Assembly: GCA_944389925.1 (NCBI GenBank) | Contig: CALXOD010000051.1 | Span: forward strand, 124,001-188,000 | Direction of reading: 5' to 3' | Source of the DNA: an uncultured Victivallaceae bacterium | GTDB lineage: Bacteria; Verrucomicrobiota; Lentisphaeria; Victivallales; Victivallaceae | DNA length: 64,000 bases | Shown here: positions 26,190-35,481 of the stretch, in pieces | Layout of the letters: each line of letters opens with the position of its first letter | Numbering within the stretch: position 1 is the stretch's first letter | Notes under the pieces: model-generated | Databases searched by the model: none | What the model was told of the DNA's origin: nothing | The model's input: only the letters and a program-made list of their open reading frames with translations | Translations under genes and position numbers: made by a program

Positions 26190-26387
26190 TCACTCGGCCT
26201 TGGCGGCACGACTGGTTTGTTCGGTCAGCAATCGGGCGATGTCACGCCGAACCTGACGCACGCGGGCGGTTTTTTCCAGCTGGCCGGTACGCGATTGAAT
26301 CTTCAGATTCAGTTTTTCGCGCCGCAGTTCCGTCATCCGGCTGACCAGTTCCGCATCGGTCATTTCACGAATTTCTTTGTTCTTCAT
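26190..26387 (-). CDS. rpmC: 50S ribosomal protein L29
   Basis: 65 residues from [20 protein letters not shown] (ATG 26387); longer in-frame extensions overlap rplP and are not L29-like. The helical hairpin segments [20 protein letters not shown] and [15 protein letters not shown] are characteristic. Located between rplP and rpsQ. Confidence 0.95.
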   Translation of the reverse strand: MKNKEIREMTDAELVSRMTELRREKLNLKIQSRTGQLEKTARVRQVRRDIARLLTEQTSRAAKAE

Positions 26388-26392
26388 AAAAC

Positions 26393-26806
26393 TCAACCCT
26401 CCCGCGACAGGAACTTGCAACGCAGACACAGCTTGTTGGCCGCACGGCTCATCGCTTCACGGGCCACAGCTTCGCTGCAACCGGAAATTTCAAACAGAAC
26501 CCGTCCCGGCTTCACCGGAGCGTTCCAGCCCTCGACGTTCCCTTTTCCTTTTCCCATACGCACTTCCAACGGCTTCTTGGTGAACGAACGATACGGGAAA
26601 AGACGAATCCAGACTTTCCCACGGCGCTTCAGGTGACGGGTGATCGCCACACGGGCCGCTTCAATCTGATTATTCGAAACGTATCCACGGCTCAGCGACT
26701 GAATCGCGAAATCGCCGAAGTCCAGCTTGTTATTGCTGGTGGCGAGGCCCGCGTTACTTCCGCGCTGAACCTTTCTGTACTTTACTCTTTTTGGCATTAG
26801 CGGCAT
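26393..26806 (-). CDS. rplP: 50S ribosomal protein L16
   Basis: 137 residues beginning [16 protein letters not shown], the near-universal L16 N-terminus, so the start must be at 26806 (or 26797). A GGAGG Shine-Dalgarno lies at 26816-26820. [20 protein letters not shown] and [20 protein letters not shown] confirm the family. The start lies 53 bases inside the end of rpsC, in the +1 frame, an unusually long overlap for this gene pair. Confidence 0.96.
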   Translation of the reverse strand: MPLMPKRVKYRKVQRGSNAGLATSNNKLDFGDFAIQSLSRGYVSNNQIEAARVAITRHLKRRGKVWIRLFPYRSFTKKPLEVRMGKGKGNVEGWNAPVKPGRVLFEISGCSEAVAREAMSRAANKLCLRCKFLSREG

Positions 26807-27476
26807 AATTCTGATCCTCCATACCCTCTTTGTGGCAAATCCATACCTTGACGCCGATCTTTCCGGCCGTCGTGTCGGCTTCCGCGAAGCCGTAGTCAAT
26901 GTTGGCCTTCAACGTGTGCAACGGCACCCGGCCTTCCTTATACTGCTCTTCCCGCGCCAGTTCGGCTCCGCCGAGACGGCCCGCGCAATTGACCTTGATC
27001 CCGTCCACACCCATTTCCATGGCGGACTGAATCGCACGCTTCATCGCGCGCCGGAAGCCGATCCGGCGTTCCAGCTGCTGAGCAATATTTTCGGCCACAA
27101 GCTGAGCATTCACTTCGGCACGCCGGATTTCGACGATCTCTGTAAATACTTCCTTATTGCCGACGAGTTTGGAGATCGCCTGCCGCAGCGAATCCAGTTC
27201 TTCCCCTTTTTTGCCGATCAGAAGACCGGGACGGGCGGAAAAAATAGTTACGCGAATACGACTGGCATACCGTTCAATCTGAATCCGGGAAATCGCAGCG
27301 GCAGCAGCCGCCAGCTCATTCTTCCCCTTGATGACGTACTGTTCCTTGATGAACTTCCGGATCTTGAGGTCCTCATGGAGCCATTCGCCGAACAACGCCT
27401 TGCCGGCGAACCAGCGGGATTCCCAATTCTTGGTAAGCGCCGTTCTCAATCCGATCGGATTTACTTTCTGTCCCAC
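26754..27476 (-). CDS. rpsC: 30S ribosomal protein S3
   Basis: 240 residues starting [20 protein letters not shown]. The KH domain has [20 protein letters not shown]; the C-domain has [20 protein letters not shown] and [20 protein letters not shown]. The C-terminal tail after the conserved core (~residue 225 on) is basic ([14 protein letters not shown]), and its DNA also encodes the first ~17 codons of rplP. Confidence 0.97.
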   Translation of the reverse strand: MGQKVNPIGLRTALTKNWESRWFAGKALFGEWLHEDLKIRKFIKEQYVIKGKNELAAAAAAISRIQIERYASRIRVTIFSARPGLLIGKKGEELDSLRQAISKLVGNKEVFTEIVEIRRAEVNAQLVAENIAQQLERRIGFRRAMKRAIQSAMEMGVDGIKVNCAGRLGGAELAREEQYKEGRVPLHTLKANIDYGFAEADTTAGKIGVKVWICHKEGMEDQNYAANAKKSKVQKGSARK

Positions 27477-27487
27477 GATGCTGCCCC

Positions 27488-27823
27488 TTATTTATTGTCC
27501 GTCAAAATCACTTCCAGATGGCTGGTCCGCTTCCGGATCCGGCCGGCGGAACCGCGGGCCTTGGCCCGAAAACGCTTGATGATCGGACCGGGGCTGACCA
27601 GCGCCGCTTTGACGCTCAGCTCATTGCGGTTCAAATCAAAGTTGTTTTCGGCATTGGCCACAGCGGAACGCAGGGTATCGCCCAGCAGTCGCCCCGCCTT
27701 GCGCGGAGTCAGCTCGACAATGGCCAGCGCTTCGCTGGCGGACTTGCCCTGAAGAAGACGCGAAATATGGCGCGCCTTTTCCGGCGAAATCCGCACATTC
27801 TTAGTCAAAGCTCTAACTTCCAT
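27488..27823 (-). CDS. rplV: 50S ribosomal protein L22
   Basis: 111 residues. [20 protein letters not shown], the [20 protein letters not shown] region and the C-terminal hook [20 protein letters not shown] identify L22, whose loop lines the peptide exit tunnel. It is the first ribosomal gene of this cluster. Canonical upstream rpsS and rplB are absent, and an exported coiled-coil gene precedes it by 24 bases. Confidence 0.96.
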   Translation of the reverse strand: MEVRALTKNVRISPEKARHISRLLQGKSASEALAIVELTPRKAGRLLGDTLRSAVANAENNFDLNRNELSVKAALVSPGPIIKRFRAKARGSAGRIRKRTSHLEVILTDNK

Positions 27824-27847
27824 AATCTGGTTCTCTCTTACTTTGCT

Positions 27848-28687
27848 TTACTTGCTTTGCGTCACGGCCTCCATACCAGGAGCAATGGCATCAATGTTGC
27901 CGGACACCAGCTGCGCCGCCGCGACAAATGGCCGCACACTGACCACTCTGAGCGCTGCTTCGTCCTTCCCGACGTAGTACATCAGTCCATTGAACGCACC
28001 ATGGACCGTGCCTACCGGCAACACGACCACCGACAGCTCGCGATCCACGGCGAGAATCCGGCATTTCTCCAGACTCTGCTCATCTTTTTCCGCAGCCGTC
28101 AGTGCGATGAACCGGCGGGACTCACTTTTCAGCTCGTCAGCGCGCAATCGGATTTCCGCCTGTTTCACCTTCCCGAGAGGCTGGTCACCCGTCTGCGCTT
28201 CCACCAGTTCGCAGAATTCCACGGTCTTGAGGGCAAGCGCTCGCCCGCTTTCAGCAGTATCGTTCATCGCTCGAAGCAACTGTTCTTCCCGTTCCCCGGC
28301 GCTACGCACTTGACCGCTTGCCAATGCACCGGACAGAACCAGTCGGAGCTGTCGATACTGCTCATTCTGCTTTTGATACTTATTCGTTATTTCAATCAGC
28401 TCCCGCTGACTTCGCTGCCCGGCTTCGCGTAAGGATCGATTTTCCTGCTCGAGCCTGGCCAGAGACTTTGCCGCCTCGGCCGCTTCGCGCCGCAGGGCAT
28501 CGAGTTCTTGCTGCCGTTGCGCATCCTCCGGCCGCACCCGCACCCGCACGCCGCTGAAGCCTCCATCATCGGGAAACTCACTACTCGCGACGGCAGACAC
28601 ACCGCCGCATATAATTAGATTATATAAAATAACCGCTCCCGCAACCTTTTGCCAACGGGAAACCGGATTTTTTCGATATTTTTTCAC
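27848..28687 (-). CDS. Exported coiled-coil protein of unknown function heading the ribosomal operon
   Basis: 279 residues from GTG 28687, chosen because GGGAGG lies about eight bases upstream and a signal-like segment follows (VAGAVILYNLIICGGVSAVA). Coiled coil occupies ~50-115 (QRQQELDALRREAAEAAKSL, RLEQENRSLREAGQRSQREL). The C-terminal ~75 residues look like a small beta-rich domain (ILAVDRELSVVVLPVGTVHG, LRVVSVRPFVAAAQLVSGNI). I do not recognise a family. The promoter at 28745-28772 would transcribe it with rplV onward, making a periplasmic or membrane-anchored protein the lead gene of a ribosomal operon. Confidence 0.65.
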   Translation of the reverse strand: MKKYRKNPVSRWQKVAGAVILYNLIICGGVSAVASSEFPDDGGFSGVRVRVRPEDAQRQQELDALRREAAEAAKSLARLEQENRSLREAGQRSQRELIEITNKYQKQNEQYRQLRLVLSGALASGQVRSAGEREEQLLRAMNDTAESGRALALKTVEFCELVEAQTGDQPLGKVKQAEIRLRADELKSESRRFIALTAAEKDEQSLEKCRILAVDRELSVVVLPVGTVHGAFNGLMYYVGKDEAALRVVSVRPFVAAAQLVSGNIDAIAPGMEAVTQSK

Positions 28688-28744
28688 TCGGCACGCCTCC
28701 CGGCAGCATTCACCACCATTTTCTGCTTGAAATACATGTCCGGT

Positions 28745-28772
28745 AATATAATCCCGACACTCTTTTTTACAA
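28745..28772 (-). promoter_or_regulatory. Sigma-70-type promoter of the coiled-coil/ribosomal operon
   Basis: On the minus strand, TTGTAA (28772-28767), a 16-base spacer and TATATT (28750-28745) lie 58 bases upstream of the GTG at 28687. It is the only good promoter I see ahead of the rplV-secY run. Confidence 0.55.
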
Positions 28773-28977
28773 ATTTTCAGCGATCCGCCAGAAATTTGCG
28801 GTTCTTTTTGCAACTCCAGTTGCCCGCCGGACAACTTCGATGGATTTTCCAATGGAATTCCCATGCGTTTCCTTGCATTTCCATTCGGATGGTTTTACAT
28901 TGATATTGATCGCACCTTCTGCAGAGAAAGTCCGGAAGGAAGGAGCGGCACCACAGTTTTTTTCCCGAATTACAGTC

Positions 28978-29739
28978 ATGAAGTTTTTGATTTACAATAT
29001 TGCTTACGGAACCGGTAATCCGGGCGGAGAATACCGGCGACTGTTGACCAGCCATCATTATCTGGCCGCCCCCAAGCGTCCTTTCCGGAAAATTGTCCGT
29101 TTCATCGCCGCCCAGTGCCCTGACATTGTGGGGTTGGTGGAGGCGGATTTCGGCAGTACCCGTACCGGTGGCATCAATCAAGTCGAAACACTGGCGGGCG
29201 AACTGGGACACTTCCGTTTCTATCGGCCGAAATACGCGCCGGATTCACCTCTGGTCCGCCTGCCTTATTTAAAATATCAGGGGAATGCGTTTCTCACCGG
29301 GCAAGCAGAGAGTTCCTGTACGTTTGACTTTTTCCCATGCGGCTGGAAAAAACTGATTCTTTCCATCCGCTCCGGAGGAATCCGCTTTATTCTGGTACAT
29401 CTGGCTTTGACCCGACAGGTCCGACGAACGCAACTGGAGTATCTGGCAGAGCGGTTGAAGCCGGGTGAGCCGACCGTGGTGGCGGGAGATTTCAATACAT
29501 TTGCCGGAGCAAGAGAGCTGGCACGGTTCATGGAACGATGTTCGCTCACCAGCGCCGATCCCGACGGCCGTGCCACCTATCCATCCTGGAAACCGGGCAG
29601 GCAGCTGGATTACATTCTCTGCTCTCCGGAAGTGGAGGTCCGGGATTTTGACGTTCCACGGGTGCGTTTTTCCGATCATCTGCCGTTGGTAGCTCATCTG
29701 GCGGTTGCCCGGCCACAGCAGCAGGAGGTTTCCGCATGA
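28978..29739 (+). CDS. Endonuclease/exonuclease/phosphatase-family protein
   Basis: 253 residues from MKFLIYNIAYGTGN (ATG 28978); the frame is open upstream, but the family N-terminus begins here. Motifs of the EEP fold: FLIYNIAYG (metal-site Asn), CPDIVGLVEAD, VVAGDFNTF and the terminal RFSDHLPLVAHLAV, giving the catalytic Asp-Asn and Asp-His pairs. Members cleave phosphodiesters in DNA, lipids or inositol phosphates; the substrate is not predictable. The stop overlaps the start of a membrane protein gene (ATGA), so the two probably act together at the membrane. Confidence 0.85.
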   Translation: MKFLIYNIAYGTGNPGGEYRRLLTSHHYLAAPKRPFRKIVRFIAAQCPDIVGLVEADFGSTRTGGINQVETLAGELGHFRFYRPKYAPDSPLVRLPYLKYQGNAFLTGQAESSCTFDFFPCGWKKLILSIRSGGIRFILVHLALTRQVRRTQLEYLAERLKPGEPTVVAGDFNTFAGARELARFMERCSLTSADPDGRATYPSWKPGRQLDYILCSPEVEVRDFDVPRVRFSDHLPLVAHLAVARPQQQEVSA

Positions 29740-31442
29740 ATCTTTCGTTCGTTCGTAAAAATTTTCTACCGCTGCTGATCGCCGCACAACTCTTATCGGC
29801 GTTGCTCGGGGTCGTCGGCTTCTGGGGATTTCCCGGCTGGCCGGGAACCCATGAATACACGTCAACTGCCGTCCGGGTATTTCAATTCGCCGATGCCTGG
29901 CGCGCCGGAGACTGGCTGCCGATCTGGAGTACGGCGGAAAATTACGGACTGGGATCCCCCATGCCGTTGTACTATCCTCGGTTGTTCACGACCATCACCA
30001 TGATCTTCTTCCTGTGCGGAGTCGGAATCAAAACCGCATTGGTGCTCACGTCCATGCTTTTCGGAATGATCGGAGGAACCGGCTTGTACGGCTGCTGCCG
30101 CATTCTGCGATTGCCCCGGTGCTGGGCCGCAGGGTTAAGCCTGCTCTTCATACACCTCAACTATGCGCAAACCGACCTCATGGTGCGCGGCGCGATGGCG
30201 GAATTTACGGCAATGGCGCTGCTGCCCTTGCTTGCGGCCTGGAGTCTGCTGGTGATGTTGCGCGGAGACTTCCGCTGGTGGGGAGTGCTGGTCGGACTGG
30301 GGTTGTTTTTCGGACATCCGACGATTCTGGCCACGGCTCTGCCACTGCCGGCGACGGCATTGGTCATCGCCTACATCCGCCATCCGGCCCGGCGCAGCGA
30401 ATTGTTGAAACGAACCATACTGGGCGGACTGGCCGGTGCAGCAGTGGTCGGACCATGGGTGCTGCTGTGGCAGACACAGAAAGAAAATTTTATTTTCGAA
30501 ATCGGCTACCTGCTGATGAACAATCCCCGGTATTTTTTTGTTTCAGTCCGGGAATTTCTGTTGAATTTCCTTTTCTATGAGCGCCACGGCAACTCCATCA
30601 ACCCGCAGCTGGATCTCGGTTTTCTGCTGGGCTTCCTCGTCCTGGCCGGAATTGCCGGCTGTGCTCTGTACCGTTCTGCGGCACTGCGGCAGCGCTGGCG
30701 GCGGCACTGGCCGGAACTGCTGGTCATCGGCGGCTGCGTGATTCTGTATTTCCTCTTCATGAACCGCATCACCTGGCCGATTTACCGGCGCAGTTACTTT
30801 TTAATCACCATGCAGTTTCCCTGGCGGCTGCTGGCTCCGGCCTCGGTGCTGGGCGTGGTGCTGTACGCCCTCTTCCTGCGATTGCTGCGCGGGGTGCTGT
30901 CCGACCGGAAGCTGGCGCTGCTGGTATGGCTGCCGCTGCTGCTGACGCTGGGGGGCAGTCTCCTGCATCAGTACCGTCTGGAATCACGGCTGACATGGCA
31001 GGAATTCACCCGGCAAAATCCAGTCAACTGGATTGAATATGTGCCCATGGTACCGAAATTCAAGGATGACTGCGATCCCAATGAATGGCGTATTCTAATC
31101 GACCAATGGCTGCAATACCATGCGCAGCGGCCGCCGGAGTTTTTCGGCACCCCGGCAAAAATCGAAATCGTACCGCTGGCCGATCGGAGAAGCTGGCAAA
31201 TCACGTCCATATCCGATCAACCATTTATTGTGGAACTGCCGATCATCTGGAGCGATCTGCTCCTGATCACGCCGCAGGACGGTTCCGGCCGCCTTCCCGG
31301 CTGGCGCAGCCTGGAAAATCCGCGGCTGCGTTTCGCCGTTCCCGCAGGCTCCCAGCAAATTCGTGTCGACGTTCCCTCCTGGCGCACCGTCTGGCGTCGC
31401 AATCACCTGCCGCTGCTGCCCTCCGCCCTGCCGCCGCAGTGA
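29736..31442 (+). CDS. Polytopic membrane protein (YfhO/GT-C-like)
   Basis: 568 residues with roughly ten hydrophobic segments in the first ~430 residues, then a ~135-residue soluble C-terminal domain (from about VPMVPKFKDDCDPNEW). After the first helix, residues ~35-80 form a loop (THEYTSTAVRVFQFADAWRA, LGSPMPLYYPRLFTTI) typical of YfhO-like and '6-pyruvoyl-tetrahydropterin synthase-related' membrane proteins, related to GT-C glycosyltransferases. It may transfer sugars from a lipid carrier, but no catalytic residue is certain. Coupled by ATGA overlap to the phosphatase-family gene. Confidence 0.68.
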   Translation: MNLSFVRKNFLPLLIAAQLLSALLGVVGFWGFPGWPGTHEYTSTAVRVFQFADAWRAGDWLPIWSTAENYGLGSPMPLYYPRLFTTITMIFFLCGVGIKTALVLTSMLFGMIGGTGLYGCCRILRLPRCWAAGLSLLFIHLNYAQTDLMVRGAMAEFTAMALLPLLAAWSLLVMLRGDFRWWGVLVGLGLFFGHPTILATALPLPATALVIAYIRHPARRSELLKRTILGGLAGAAVVGPWVLLWQTQKENFIFEIGYLLMNNPRYFFVSVREFLLNFLFYERHGNSINPQLDLGFLLGFLVLAGIAGCALYRSAALRQRWRRHWPELLVIGGCVILYFLFMNRITWPIYRRSYFLITMQFPWRLLAPASVLGVVLYALFLRLLRGVLSDRKLALLVWLPLLLTLGGSLLHQYRLESRLTWQEFTRQNPVNWIEYVPMVPKFKDDCDPNEWRILIDQWLQYHAQRPPEFFGTPAKIEIVPLADRRSWQITSISDQPFIVELPIIWSDLLLITPQDGSGRLPGWRSLENPRLRFAVPAGSQQIRVDVPSWRTVWRRNHLPLLPSALPPQ

Positions 31443-31456
31443 CACTCCGTTCGGAA

Positions 31457-34258
31457 TTACTCCGCCGGATTCGGCGTCACCGACGGAATCGGGCAGCGCA
31501 GAATCCGGGGGCCCCGGGCACAATAGAGAAAGCCACCGGCCACGGCGCCGCCTGCAGAAATACCTTTCTCCGCTGCCAGCCGCACCGGTCGCGAAGTCTT
31601 CGGAGAAATTTCCGAAATCCCATCACGCTGAATCAGAAACAACCGGTCCCCTGCCCCGGTTAACAGACCGTGCCGCTGCGGCATGCCCCATTCGGAAATA
31701 TCCACGGTGAATTCCACCTTCCAGGTTTCGGGATTAAGAAACAGCAGTCTGCCGTCGCCGGTCGCCGCTACCAGGCGATTTTTCCAGAACGCAACGGCGA
31801 TCACCTGGGTGCAACCGGGCAGCGTCAGGGAATGACTGACCTTGCGGGTCTTCCAGTCCAGCCGAAACAGTGCCGCCTCATGCGCCACCTGATGTCCGCC
31901 GCCGGGCGCAGCGATGCTGGTACCGCCCGCCAGATCCCCCCCGGGCAGCGCCGTCAGCGCGATACAGCTGTGGCCGGGCAGCCAGTCGCGAATTTCCTCC
32001 GTATGCCCGCTCTCCCGGTCATAAATCCCGAATCCGCCGCCGGTCAGTCCGTAATTGGCAAACCCGCACACCACCAGGTGTCTGCCGTCCGGATGCGCCA
32101 GAATCGCCCGGGGCCGGGTCAACAGATCCGCCCAGCGTGCCAGCACCCGGGGATTATCCCGGAATGCAACCGGCAGCTCCCGCAGAGGTTCCCGATCCAG
32201 CTTCAATCCGGCCAGATCCAGTCGCGCCTCTTCATCGGGAAGCCCCTGCAAAGTGAAAACCACCGGGGTTTCTCCGGCTTTCAACGAAAACGGTCCCAGC
32301 GATACGCTCCGGGTCTGATCCAGTGGGGTTTGCATCACCACTTCCCGCCGTTCGCCGCCGCATGCCAGTGTCACGGTATCGGCGTCCGCATGGTGCAGCA
32401 TTACTGCGTGCAGGTACCATTCTCCATCCCCGGGAACCGTCATCGGAAAGGTGAATGTCGCATCCTTGCCCGGTTCGGCGCGGCAGGTCAGAATCGACAA
32501 CAACCCCAGCTGGCGCGTATATCCGTTCTCCGCGCGCACGACCGCCCCCAGTTCCGCCGTGCTTCTTTCTCCGAAATCCGCGGCGTGCAGCCCCAGTCCT
32601 CCCGACGGCAGCGCCGGATCGAACGCCCACAGTCGTCCGCCGGGATATTCGCAGGCGTACACCTGATTGCCGACGCTGGTGATCGAGCAGAAGTTTCCTC
32701 CATACTCCAACCCGAGATCGATCAACTTCCCGCTGCGCGTGTCGATCTCCACCAGATGCATGGGATGACTGGTGCTCGCAAACAGACGGTCGTCCACCTG
32801 TCCCCCGATACTGGTAATGTCCACTCCGCCGGAACGATAATCGAATTTCAGAGTCCGGACCTTTCCGTCCGGCTCGCACAACAGGATTTCCCGGTCGTCG
32901 ATGCTGTAACGGAGCACCTTTGCCCCATCCTCAAAATCCAGCAGCCTCGTTCCGAACTTCGCCGCCCGGCCGGACCGCGGCGCGACCTGCATGGTGCTGT
33001 GTTCCACGATCTTTCCCCCCAGCAGCTTTACCCGAAAATCTCCGAAAGATCCGTACACATACCCGTCTTCCCCGGCGATGACGTTCCCGTATCCCAGCCG
33101 CCGCTGCGCCTCCGGCAGAATCTGAATTTTCTCCCCGGTCGCCGGATTCAGCGCCACGATGTTGGCCCGGGCGGTACCGATGCCGGCGTACACCCAGCCG
33201 TCCCGGTCTACCGCCAGCTGTCCGACGTATTGCTCCCGCTCGTCCAGACGGCCGAAATTATGGAATTTCCCGGTGGCGGGATCATAAAGTGCCAGAGCGG
33301 CGCGGGGATAACCGCCCATGTAGATTTTGCCGTCCGGAGCTTCCGTATATACCATATAATGAATATTGGCGGCGTCCGGACAGCCCAGATAGCGCGTTTC
33401 GCGGGTATTTACGTCGAACTCCAGCACGTGGCCGCGCTGATCATAATAATACTTTCCGTCGCGACTCAACACTGAACCGAAGTTGTCCTCCTGACGAACT
33501 GTCTCCGGGTTGAAATACTGAAAAGTCTCCCCGGATTCCACATCGGTGTAAAGCAAATATCCCTGCGGCCCGCGATCCTGCGGCCGACAGAGAATGAATG
33601 GTTTCCCCTGCCGGTCGCGGCCCGTGACGATGCTCCGGATCTCCGCCGTGCGGGCGGCGACGCCCAGATCCTCACACGCCACCTGGGCCGAGGCATCCTG
33701 TGTCCGTTCCTTCAGGCGAATATTGCGAACCTGCACGCCGAAGAGTTCCCCGACGCGCCCGGTCCCGGCCACGATCCGGAGCCGGACGACCGGCGTATCC
33801 TCCGGGGCCTTGACCTGCTGCGGTTCCCAGCGGGCAAAACCGTCCTGTCCCGGCGTGAACACCGCGGTCCGCGCCGTAGCAGGCATCCCGTTCCGGCGCT
33901 GAAAACTGAACACCGTGCGTCCGTCGGCGGCCAGACCGCGCACATAAAAAGCACTCGTCGCCCGGGGATCGTCGGTCTGGAGCTCCAGCTCCAGGGATTT
34001 TCCCGCAATGGTGAACGGTGCAACCTTCAGATCGGCGAATGCATAACCGATCTTCCCCTCGTCCAGTTTTGCCGTCAGCGTCAAGGTGTCGTCGCGGTAT
34101 TCTGCCTGAATGCCGGAAACCTTCGTCCCGAACGTCCCGGTCGCCGCATTTTCCCCGACCACTTCCACCGGCTGCGCCAGCGCCGCCGGAATCATACTGA
34201 GCATCAGCAGCAAGGCGCCGCCCCTACATTTCCGTTTGAACCCTTCAATCTGTTGCAT
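31457..34258 (-). CDS. Large secreted beta-propeller protein (paralogue A)
   Basis: 933 residues from MQQIEGFKRKCRGGALLLML (34258), which leads straight into a signal peptide ending AALAQ; MAGWIEKG at 34291 is an alternative with a better Shine-Dalgarno (AGGA). An N-terminal beta-sandwich (~30-190) precedes propeller repeats with YYYDQRGHVLEFDVNTRETR, GIGTARANIVALNPATGEKI and a later HPDGRHLVVCGFANYGLTGG / AAPGGG segment. It is paralogous with 35482-37803 along most of its length; the N-terminal sandwich is extra. Probably a sugar-binding or quinoprotein-fold protein; no catalytic motif recognised. Confidence 0.7.
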   Translation of the reverse strand: MQQIEGFKRKCRGGALLLMLSMIPAALAQPVEVVGENAATGTFGTKVSGIQAEYRDDTLTLTAKLDEGKIGYAFADLKVAPFTIAGKSLELELQTDDPRATSAFYVRGLAADGRTVFSFQRRNGMPATARTAVFTPGQDGFARWEPQQVKAPEDTPVVRLRIVAGTGRVGELFGVQVRNIRLKERTQDASAQVACEDLGVAARTAEIRSIVTGRDRQGKPFILCRPQDRGPQGYLLYTDVESGETFQYFNPETVRQEDNFGSVLSRDGKYYYDQRGHVLEFDVNTRETRYLGCPDAANIHYMVYTEAPDGKIYMGGYPRAALALYDPATGKFHNFGRLDEREQYVGQLAVDRDGWVYAGIGTARANIVALNPATGEKIQILPEAQRRLGYGNVIAGEDGYVYGSFGDFRVKLLGGKIVEHSTMQVAPRSGRAAKFGTRLLDFEDGAKVLRYSIDDREILLCEPDGKVRTLKFDYRSGGVDITSIGGQVDDRLFASTSHPMHLVEIDTRSGKLIDLGLEYGGNFCSITSVGNQVYACEYPGGRLWAFDPALPSGGLGLHAADFGERSTAELGAVVRAENGYTRQLGLLSILTCRAEPGKDATFTFPMTVPGDGEWYLHAVMLHHADADTVTLACGGERREVVMQTPLDQTRSVSLGPFSLKAGETPVVFTLQGLPDEEARLDLAGLKLDREPLRELPVAFRDNPRVLARWADLLTRPRAILAHPDGRHLVVCGFANYGLTGGGFGIYDRESGHTEEIRDWLPGHSCIALTALPGGDLAGGTSIAAPGGGHQVAHEAALFRLDWKTRKVSHSLTLPGCTQVIAVAFWKNRLVAATGDGRLLFLNPETWKVEFTVDISEWGMPQRHGLLTGAGDRLFLIQRDGISEISPKTSRPVRLAAEKGISAGGAVAGGFLYCARGPRILRCPIPSVTPNPAE

Positions 34259-34365
34259 TGTTCGATTGCCCTTCTCTATCCATCCAGCCATCTTGAATCC
34301 TGCGCTTATGCAATCTCCAGACCGCATCCGACCGTTGCAATTCCCTCTGTGCGAACAAAAAAAAA

Positions 34366-35445
34366 TCACCATACAGTCCCTTCCATACTGCAAACATCAG
34401 CCCTCTTTCCAACGTCCGTTGCCAGTTCATATAATCGGGGATAGAGGTAAACTCTCCGGCCCGCGGTATGGGGGGATTCCAGTCGCCGCATCGCTTCGGA
34501 AAACAGCGCCCGCCCTGCCTCCACCCAATCCACGGCCACCGTATTCACCGGCTGATAACGCGGCACCAGCAGCGATTTTCCATCCAGCGCCAGTACCGGC
34601 ACCCGGTCCCGGAAATGACAGCCGTGCCGGGCAAAATACACCCGCTCCGCATATTCGCAGGGCGTTCCGGAAGTGAAAAAATAGCCGCACCCGACAGCCT
34701 CCAGCAAAGAAGCATCCGGATGGTTGTCCGCCAGCAGTACCAGCTCCGTTTCACCGTATTCCCGAAACGCCTCCATGAAACAGCGGGTCCGCACTTCACT
34801 GACCCCGTAGTCGAACGACAGCACCCGGACTTTCCGACAGCCCCGCTTCCGGAAAAAATCCGCCGCCAATTCGCCCGCCGCAAAAGGATCCAGATCGATC
34901 GTGGAAATCCGCCCGCCGCCCATGTCCTGCATAGACAATCCCACCGCCGGAATTCCTGCCGGCAGCTGTAATCCCCGTCGGTCAAACGACCCCAACAGCA
35001 CGATCACGGCGCAATCCCGCACCTCGGCAGCAGAAACCACATACGGTTGCGGCAAGTCATAATAATTATGAAACAACATATTGATGGCGCAGCAATGCCG
35101 GCGCGCCTCCTCCTGAAGCCCGTTCAACGCATAGGCCCCATACGAACGATCCACATTCGCACCAGTGGCATGGTCGGTAATCACTGCCAGCCGGCGAATG
35201 GGTGTTCCCGGATGTTCCTGCGCTCCGGATGCGATGTAAATCCCGGAACCATGCCGCAGTTCAATGATCCCCTCCTCCGCCAGTTTCCGCATGCCGTTAT
35301 GCGCGGCGCAGCGGGAAATCCCGAAATCCTCCGCAAAGGAGCGCAGTGACGGCAGTTTATCTCCAGCCCGATAGTTGCCGCAGGCGATCATTGCCCGGAT
35401 GTGGTCCGTCATCCGCCGGTAGGTAATGCGTCCTTTCTCTCTCAT
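34366..35445 (-). CDS. GntR-type regulator between the two propeller genes
   Basis: 359 residues. The N-terminal winged helix spans ~8-75 (YRAGDKLPSLRSFAEDFGIS, MRKLAEEGIIELRHGSGIYI). A LacI-like effector domain follows (AVITDHATGANVDRSYGAYA ... VLLGSFDRRGLQLPAGIPAV ... YFFTSGTPCEYAERVYFARH). It lies 36 bases downstream of propeller B and 107 bases upstream of propeller A, on the same strand, so all three are probably one operon with autoregulation. Similar in architecture to the truncated regulator at 1-969. Effector unknown, likely a sugar or derivative. Confidence 0.85.
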   Translation of the reverse strand: MREKGRITYRRMTDHIRAMIACGNYRAGDKLPSLRSFAEDFGISRCAAHNGMRKLAEEGIIELRHGSGIYIASGAQEHPGTPIRRLAVITDHATGANVDRSYGAYALNGLQEEARRHCCAINMLFHNYYDLPQPYVVSAAEVRDCAVIVLLGSFDRRGLQLPAGIPAVGLSMQDMGGGRISTIDLDPFAAGELAADFFRKRGCRKVRVLSFDYGVSEVRTRCFMEAFREYGETELVLLADNHPDASLLEAVGCGYFFTSGTPCEYAERVYFARHGCHFRDRVPVLALDGKSLLVPRYQPVNTVAVDWVEAGRALFSEAMRRLESPHTAGRRVYLYPRLYELATDVGKRADVCSMEGTVW

Positions 35446-35481
35446 AAAAAAACTCCCGGTTCGTCTCTACACGTTTCCCCG

